NCBI GenBank assembly: GCA_963693025.1
Contig: OY843749.1
Span: forward strand, 1,426,001-1,490,000
DNA length: 64,000 bases
Source of the DNA: JAHRAW01 sp963693025
GTDB lineage: Bacteria > Pseudomonadota > Gammaproteobacteria > Arenicellales > Poriferihabitantaceae
Direction of reading: 5' to 3'
Shown one piece after another: positions 58,652 through 64,000 of this stretch. The notes under the pieces were generated by a model. That model saw nothing but the letters and a program-made list of their open reading frames with translations, did not search any database and was not told the origin of the DNA. Every line of letters starts with the position of its first letter. The stretch's first letter is position 1. Position numbers and translations under genes: made by a program.

Positions 58652-59352
58652 ATGCGCCGCCGCAGGTGAGGATGACGACGCCGGTGATTGAATGCCGGGG
58701 AGTGTCGAAGGTTTTTGAGCAGGGCGCGCTCAGCGTCACCGCGCTCAGCGCGATTGACTTGACGGTCGGGGCGGGCGAGCGTCTGGCGCTGGTCGGCGCT
58801 TCCGGCTCCGGCAAATCCACCCTGCTGCACATCCTCGGCGCCCTGGCGCGCCCGTCCGCCGGCACGGTGCACATCGAGGGGCAAGACATCAGCCGCCTCG
58901 GAGCGAAAGCGCTCGGCGAGTTGCGCAACCGCGCGCTCGGCTTCGTCTATCAATTCCACCACCTGCTGATGGAGTTCACCGCGCTGGAGAATGTCGCCAT
59001 GCCGTTGTTGATTCGCCGGGTCGCGCGCGCGGAGGCGACTGCGAGCGCCGCCGAGTTGCTGGAGCGCGTCGGGTTGGGGCATCGCGCCGCGCACAAGCCG
59101 GGCGAGTTGTCGGGCGGCGAGCGCCAGCGCGCGGCGGTCGCGCGGGCGATGGTGACGCGCCCGAAGTGCATCCTCGCCGACGAGCCGACCGGCAACCTCG
59201 ACCGCAAAACCGCCGAGTCCATTCACGACCTGCTACTGGAACTCAACCGCGCATTCGACACCAGTTTGGTGGTGGCGACCCACGACCCCGCGCTGGCGCG
59301 CAAAATGGGGCGCGTGGCGGTCATTGAAGACGGCGCGATTGTGCGCGAGTGA
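58648..59352 (+). CDS. lolD: lipoprotein-releasing ABC transporter ATP-binding protein
   Basis: 234 aa. Walker A GASGSGKST, Q loop, signature LSGGERQRAAVARAM, Walker B CILADEPTGNLD and the switch His (VVATHD). It energises the permease encoded just upstream. The ATG at 58648 overlaps the permease stop (ATGA); a start at 58672, with AGGTGAGG directly before it, is also plausible. No second permease gene follows. Confidence 0.96.
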   Translation: MNAPPQVRMTTPVIECRGVSKVFEQGALSVTALSAIDLTVGAGERLALVGASGSGKSTLLHILGALARPSAGTVHIEGQDISRLGAKALGELRNRALGFVYQFHHLLMEFTALENVAMPLLIRRVARAEATASAAELLERVGLGHRAAHKPGELSGGERQRAAVARAMVTRPKCILADEPTGNLDRKTAESIHDLLLELNRAFDTSLVVATHDPALARKMGRVAVIEDGAIVRE

Positions 59353-59370
59353 CGGTCGCCGCCGCCGCAA

Positions 59371-60087
59371 CTACTCCGGCTGATACGCCGCGCTCCGTTG
59401 CTCGGCGAGCGGCGAGCGCTTGACCCAGTAAAACTGCCACATCAGCACGCACTGCATCACCAGACTGACGCCGTTAAACAGCAGCAACGGCCAGCCCGCC
59501 GCGCCCATCGCCAAGCCAAACCCGATGGAGAAAAAATCTTTCAGAAAGAACAACTGGTGCATGGACAACGACAACCCGCCGGTGCGCCCGGCGCGGCGGA
59601 TTTTGACAACTTGATGAATCGCGCCCTGCAAAAAGAACACGGTGGCGGCAATCACCAGCGCCTGCACCACCCACACGCTATACGCCAGCGCACCGGCGCC
59701 GAGCAAGCGAATCAACGGCGCAAGCGCAAACAACACCACGCCGCCGGCGAACAACCCGCTCGGCAACGCGCCTTTGCGGTCCACCATAATGGCGTGCAAG
59801 ATAACCAACGTAATCAACACCGCCAGCACACGCGGCCACACCAAATAATGGTTCAACCGCTCCAAACACAGCCCATAGGCGAACAGCGAATAGTAGCCGA
59901 GAAAAGTGGCGGAAAAGCGGTTCAGGCTGATGGTAGAAGTCGGACGCTCATCACCCAACTCGCCACGCGTGAAACGCTGTTTTCTTGCGCGAATGAACTT
60001 TACTTGCAGGCTGAGGCCGGTTAACGCGAGCGTGGTAAAAAAAGCGCTTGCCAGTCCGGTAAGGTGGTAGGGGGTTAGGAAGTCCAT
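59371..60087 (-). CDS. PQ-loop-type membrane protein
   Basis: 238 aa with about seven hydrophobic segments. A GRTGGLSLSMHQLFFLKDFFSIGFG stretch and WPLLLFNGVSLVMQCVLMWQFY near the C-terminus resemble PQ-loop/SWEET-like transporter repeats, and a similar unit may lie in the N-terminal half (LSLQVKFIRARKQ). The substrate is unknown. It is convergent with lolD, 19 bp apart, and divergent from lon. Confidence 0.6.
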   Translation of the reverse strand: MDFLTPYHLTGLASAFFTTLALTGLSLQVKFIRARKQRFTRGELGDERPTSTISLNRFSATFLGYYSLFAYGLCLERLNHYLVWPRVLAVLITLVILHAIMVDRKGALPSGLFAGGVVLFALAPLIRLLGAGALAYSVWVVQALVIAATVFFLQGAIHQVVKIRRAGRTGGLSLSMHQLFFLKDFFSIGFGLAMGAAGWPLLLFNGVSLVMQCVLMWQFYWVKRSPLAEQRSAAYQPE

Positions 60088-60194
60088 TGCTGTTGTAGTC
60101 TATCACGGACTCGCCACTCCCCACCCCACCCTTGCCAATCCCATCCCCCGCCCCCATATTACCTTCCCCCACCCACCCCACCCGCCCGCCCTCC

Positions 60195-62585
60195 ATGCCC
60201 GCCTCCACCAACAAACCCGCTGCCTCCGATGCCACGGAAATCGCCCGTCCTGATGATATTTTGCCGGGCTCGCTCAACCTGATTCCGCTTGAGCAGAAGC
60301 CGTTTTTTCCGGGGCAGGTGTTGCCGTTGATTTTGAGCGCGCAGAAATGGGGCTTGACGCTGAAGCGGGCGCACCGCTCCGGGCACGGCTCGGTCGGCGT
60401 TGTGTTCACCGGCGGGGTCAATCCCGACAAGGTCGCGCACGGCGATTTTCGCGCCATGGGGACGGTGTGCAAAATCCACCAAATCGAGCAGCACGACGAG
60501 CGGTTGCACGTGGTGCTCGCCGGCATGCAGCGGTTTCGCATCGAGCGGTGGGCTTCCAAAACGCGCCCGTTTCGCGCGCGCGTCCGGTATTTCCCCGAGC
60601 TCAGCCCGAAGGAGACCACCGAAATCAAAGCCTACACCACCGCCATCGTCAACATCATCAAGGAACTCCTGCCGCTCAACCCGATGTATGGCGAGGAATT
60701 GAAAATGTTCCTCAACTATTTCGGCACCAGCGAGCCGTCGCGGCTGGCGGATTTCGGCGCCAGTTTGACCACCGCCGACGCCGCCGAGATGCAGGAAATT
60801 CTGGAGACCGTGGAGTTGCTGCCGAGGATGGAAAAGACCCTGGTGTTGCTGCAAAAGGAAGTGGAAATCGCCACCGCGCAGACCGAGATTCGCAAGCACG
60901 TCGAAGGCGAGTTGAACCAGCGCCAGCGCGAGATGTTTCTGCGCGAGCAACTCAAGTTTATTCAATCCGAACTCGGCATTTCCAAAGACGACCGGCAAAG
61001 CGAGATTGAGGCGTTCCGCGAAAAAATCGCGCACTACACCCTTCCGCCGCAAGTCAGCGAGCGCATCGAACAGGAGTTGGAGAAGACCGCCGTGCTGGAG
61101 CGCGGCTCGCCGGAATACACCGTCACGCGCAACTATCTGGACTGGCTCGGCGGCGTGCCGTGGGGCGTGTTCAGCCCGGACTCGCTCGACTTGAAAAAAG
61201 CCGAGCAGATACTGGACGCCGACCACGAAGGCTTGGAAGAGGTCAAGCAGCGCATCCTCGAGTTCATCGCGGTCGCCACGATGAAGGGGAAGGTTTCCGG
61301 CTCCATTCTGCTGCTGGTCGGTCCGCCCGGCGTCGGCAAAACCTCGCTCGGGCGCTCGGTGGCGACCGCCTTGGGCCGCGAATTCTTTCGCTTCTCGCTC
61401 GGCGGCATGCACGACCAGGCGGAAATCAAGGGGCATCGGCGCACCTATATCGGCGCGATGCCGGGCAAATTCGTGCAGGCATTGCGCGAGTGCAAAACCG
61501 CGAACCCGGTCATTATGCTGGACGAGATAGACAAAATCCGCGCCTCGTTCCGCGGCGACCCGGCGTCCGCCTTGCTGGAAGTGCTCGACCCCGAACAAAA
61601 CCGCGACTTCCTCGACCACTATCTCGACGTGCGCGTCGACCTCTCCAACGTGCTGTTCATCTGCACCGCCAACCAACCCGACACCATCCCCGGCGCGCTC
61701 CTCGACCGCATGGAAATGGTGCGCCTGTCGGGCTATCTGGCGGCGGAAAAAGTGGTCATCGCCCGAAAGCATCTGCTGCCGCGCCAACTGGAGCGCGCGG
61801 GTCTCAAACGGCGCGGGCAACTGCGCATCGACACCGCCGCGATTCGCAAAATCGCCGAGCATTACGCGCGCGAGGCGGGCGTGCGCAAACTGGAGAAAAT
61901 GCTCGGCGCCATCGCCCGCAAGGCGGTGATGAAGTTGTTGAAGAAAAAGTCGGCGAAGAAGAAGCAAGCGGCGGTGCATGTGACCACCCACAATCTGGAG
62001 GACTACCTCGGCAAGCCGCTGTTCGTCACCAACGGGCGGATTCACGGGGTCGGCGTCGCCACCGGTCTGGCGTGGACCGCGCTCGGCGGCGCCACGCTCG
62101 ACATCGAAGCGTCCGCCGCGCACGACTTCAACCGCGGCCTCAAACTCACCGGGCAACTCGGCAACGTCATGCGCGAGTCGGCGGAAATCGCATACAGTTA
62201 CGTGGTCGGCAACGCCGCCAAACTGGGCGTGGACAAATCGTTCTTCGAGAGCACCATGGTGCACCTGCACGTCCCCGCCGGCGCCACCCCCAAAGACGGA
62301 CCCAGCGCCGGCATCACCATGGCGTCCGCGCTCATCTCCCTCGCCAAAAACAAACGCGTCGCCAAGTCCCTGGCAATGAGCGGCGAAATCTCCCTGACCG
62401 GGCAAGTCCTGACCGTCGGCGGCATCAAAGAAAAAGTCATCGCCGCCCAAAGAATGAAAATCCGCACCCTACTCCTCCCCCAAATCAACCGCGGCGACTA
62501 CGAAGAACTCCCCGAACACGTAAAAAAGGGGCTTACGGTTAACTTTGTATCAACTTATGAGGATGTGTTGGCGTGTTTGTTTTAG
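60195..62585 (+). CDS. lon: ATP-dependent protease Lon
   Basis: 796 aa from the ATG at 60195 (MPASTNKPAAS); upstream frame to 60132 is Pro-rich and dispensable. N-terminal substrate domain, AAA+ module with Walker A GPPGVGKTS beginning at residue 376 and Walker B region VIMLDEIDK, then the proteolytic domain with the catalytic dyad Ser704 (DGPSAGIT) and Lys747 (GGIKEKVIAA), spaced 43 residues as in E. coli Lon. A Lys-rich insert (KKKSAKKKQAAV) lies before the protease domain. Cytosolic degradation of damaged and regulatory proteins. Confidence 0.96.
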   Translation: MPASTNKPAASDATEIARPDDILPGSLNLIPLEQKPFFPGQVLPLILSAQKWGLTLKRAHRSGHGSVGVVFTGGVNPDKVAHGDFRAMGTVCKIHQIEQHDERLHVVLAGMQRFRIERWASKTRPFRARVRYFPELSPKETTEIKAYTTAIVNIIKELLPLNPMYGEELKMFLNYFGTSEPSRLADFGASLTTADAAEMQEILETVELLPRMEKTLVLLQKEVEIATAQTEIRKHVEGELNQRQREMFLREQLKFIQSELGISKDDRQSEIEAFREKIAHYTLPPQVSERIEQELEKTAVLERGSPEYTVTRNYLDWLGGVPWGVFSPDSLDLKKAEQILDADHEGLEEVKQRILEFIAVATMKGKVSGSILLLVGPPGVGKTSLGRSVATALGREFFRFSLGGMHDQAEIKGHRRTYIGAMPGKFVQALRECKTANPVIMLDEIDKIRASFRGDPASALLEVLDPEQNRDFLDHYLDVRVDLSNVLFICTANQPDTIPGALLDRMEMVRLSGYLAAEKVVIARKHLLPRQLERAGLKRRGQLRIDTAAIRKIAEHYAREAGVRKLEKMLGAIARKAVMKLLKKKSAKKKQAAVHVTTHNLEDYLGKPLFVTNGRIHGVGVATGLAWTALGGATLDIEASAAHDFNRGLKLTGQLGNVMRESAEIAYSYVVGNAAKLGVDKSFFESTMVHLHVPAGATPKDGPSAGITMASALISLAKNKRVAKSLAMSGEISLTGQVLTVGGIKEKVIAAQRMKIRTLLLPQINRGDYEELPEHVKKGLTVNFVSTYEDVLACLF

Positions 62586-62690
62586 GGAGCTATCAAGCGA
62601 AGTTGGCAAACAAAAACAACCCTAACAAAACCAAACCTCATCATTCACGACAACGTCGTCATCCACAACAACGGCGTCATTCCAAAACCT

Positions 62691-62941
62691 CGTCATTTTG
62701 AGCGTTAGTGTCCGTTTGCCGCCGCGCTTCTTCTTGCTGCGGCTTACGGACACTTACGACCTCGGGAATCTCCCTAAGACTAGCGCTGAGCCCAAACAAC
62801 GCCACTCCCGCAGTCTTTTAAGCGGAAAAATCCGCCGAGAGCAAATTTTCGCGTAAGCCCGAAGGGTTTGTATCAGGGATGATACAAACAAAAATATGGT
62901 CGCCTGTCGGCTCCCTATTTTTCTATCGTTCGAGAGTGACG
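62691..62941 (+). repeat. nested-hairpin repeat, copy G (251 bp, diverged)
   Basis: A diverged left end CGTCATTTTGAGCG at 62691 and right end CGTTCGAGAGTGACG at 62927-62941. It holds the insertion module found in copy B (AAAATCCGC..., GTTTGTATC/GATACAAAC hairpin), here with different stem sequences but the pairing kept. An additional right end (CGCTCGGGAATGACG) lies at about 62967-62981. Located between lon and the SDR gene; nothing else is recognised in 62586-63018. Confidence 0.78.
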
Positions 62942-63018
62942 AAGTTGGGGCTCCCTATTTTCTGCCGCTCGGGAATGACGAAGTAATAGCAAACTTTCTA
63001 CCCACAAAAACCAAAAAC

Positions 63019-63813
63019 CTACCCAAGCAACGCACCACCATCCACGCTGACCACACTGCCATTGATATAACTACCCGCATCGCTCGCCAACAGCAACACC
63101 GCACCATCCAGTTCCGGCAGTTTGCCCGCCCGCCGGGGCAACAACCCTTTGATGTACTCCCCGCCACGCGCGCTGTCGAGAAAATCTCGGTTCATTTCGG
63201 TGGCGAAGTAGCCCGGTGCGAGTGCGTTCACGCGCACGCCGTGGTGGCCGAGTTCCAGCGCCATTGTTTTGGTCAGTTGGATGACGCCGGCTTTGGCTGC
63301 GCTGTAATTCGCCTGCGAGCGTTGCACCGCCAGCCCGAGCATCGAGGCGACATTGATGATCGACCCGCCGGTTTCCTGCGCGACCATTTGCCGCGCCACC
63401 ACCTGGCCGACGCGCCACACCGCGCTCAGGTCGGTGTCCAGCACCGTGCCCCAGGCGCGCTCCGTCATCTCGGTGAACCGCTGCGGCGCGGCGACGCCGG
63501 CGTTGTTGATTAGGATATCGATGCGGGCAAACCGGTCGATGATTTGGGCGATGGCGGCCTCGACGCCGGGGCGGTCGTTGACATCCATCACCACCGGCAG
63601 CGCCGAGGCACCGAGCGCCGCCGCCAGCGCGTCCAGCCGCTCCTTGCGCCGCGCCGCGAGCGCCACCGCGCAGCCGGCGCGCGCCAGCGTCGAGGCGAGG
63701 TGCGCGCCGATTCCCGACGAGGCACCGGTCACCACGGCAACGCGCCCTTCCAAAGAGAAGGTCTGACGCAAAAAATCAGAGTCGGGTCCCGTGTCGGTTG
63801 AGTCGGTTGGCAT
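63019..63813 (-). CDS. short-chain dehydrogenase/reductase
   Basis: 264 aa. NAD(P)-binding TGASSGIG (29-36), NNAG (103-106), and the catalytic tetrad serine 157, Tyr170 and Lys174 (YSAAK). C-terminal GGSIINVAS... DGGALLG as in classical SDRs. Ser/Arg in RRKE after the glycine motif hints at NADP preference, but the substrate is unknown. The 12-residue leader before FLRQTF is not conserved. No partner gene is beside it. Confidence 0.85.
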   Translation of the reverse strand: MPTDSTDTGPDSDFLRQTFSLEGRVAVVTGASSGIGAHLASTLARAGCAVALAARRKERLDALAAALGASALPVVMDVNDRPGVEAAIAQIIDRFARIDILINNAGVAAPQRFTEMTERAWGTVLDTDLSAVWRVGQVVARQMVAQETGGSIINVASMLGLAVQRSQANYSAAKAGVIQLTKTMALELGHHGVRVNALAPGYFATEMNRDFLDSARGGEYIKGLLPRRAGKLPELDGAVLLLASDAGSYINGSVVSVDGGALLG

Positions 63814-64000
63814 GGCTACGACTATATCACCGCTTGCCGCCGCGCAAACGCGACCCGCCCGCCGTCACCGCCACCGCCACCGCCAATCGCCGCCGAAATC
63901 TGGCGTCCGGCGCAATGGCGGGGGATAATCAGCGCTTTTCGCCCCGGTCCCGCCTTGCCCAGTTATTCCAAAAGCCGCCGCCGCGCCACCCTCGTGCTGC
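63814..64000. other. window end, no complete gene
   Basis: The spacer upstream of the SDR gene and the last bases of the window. A plus-strand frame from a TTG at about 63955 (PSYSKSRRRATLVL) runs off the end and may be the start of a gene, but nothing in it is recognisable. Confidence 0.25.

Noticed and set aside
60159..62450. 763-aa open frame on the minus strand.
   Set aside because: Antisense to lon, no homology; shadow frame.

Overview
The window is chromosomal DNA, GC-rich by eye, from a gammaproteobacterium I cannot name. Three things support this: ribosomal protein sequences close to those of E. coli; the gene orders rlmE-ftsH-glmM, prfB-lysS and tRNA(Thr-Tyr-Gly-Thr)-tufB-secE-nusG-rplKAJL-rpoBC; and a prfB with the programmed UGA frameshift. 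Intergenic spaces are crowded with one family of inverted repeats, which suits a genome tolerant of small mobile or structured repeats.

Layout: 1-560 repeat copy and promoter; 561-647 tRNA-Leu(CAG); 684-3121 adaB, adaA and glyA (minus); 3223-3885 a lone adenine methyltransferase (plus); 3875-9107 tgt, a large restriction-modification enzyme and queA (minus), so that the R-M gene sits inside the queuosine pair; 9254-9340 tRNA-Leu(CAA); 9416-9952 bactofilin; 9971-15309 glmM, ftsH, rlmE and an MFS transporter (minus). From 15826 to 46649 runs an almost unbroken minus-strand information-processing block: (5' to 3') secE, nusG, rplK, rplA, rplJ, rplL, rpoB, rpoC, rpsL, rpsG, fusA, tuf, rpsJ through secY, rpmJ, rpsM, rpsK, rpsD, rpoA, rplQ. 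Upstream of it lie tRNA-Trp, a second tuf and tRNA-Thr(GGT), tRNA-Gly, tRNA-Tyr and tRNA-Thr(TGT). After that come an autotransporter-like surface protein (49679-52549), prfB and lysS, a small unknown gene, a lolC/E-type permease with lolD, a membrane protein, lon and a short-chain dehydrogenase.

The most striking find is at 48678-49018. The tRNA-Thr(TGT) gene is split between tRNA positions 36 and 37 by a 265-nt, ORF-less group I intron (48718-48982). Its P4, P7, P3 and P10 pairings and its R and S core motifs can be read directly. Removing it restores a 76-nt tRNA with a 7-base anticodon loop, at the position of thrU in the E. coli thrU-tyrU-glyT-thrT-tufB cluster.

Other notable features: at least eight full or partial copies of a 200-267 bp terminal-inverted-repeat element that folds into nested hairpins; low-complexity extensions or insertions, partly encoded by short tandem DNA repeats, in L3, S3, S17, L15 and L17; a 60-bp tandem duplication that repeats the Shine-Dalgarno and start codon of the autotransporter gene; and two nearly identical tuf genes.
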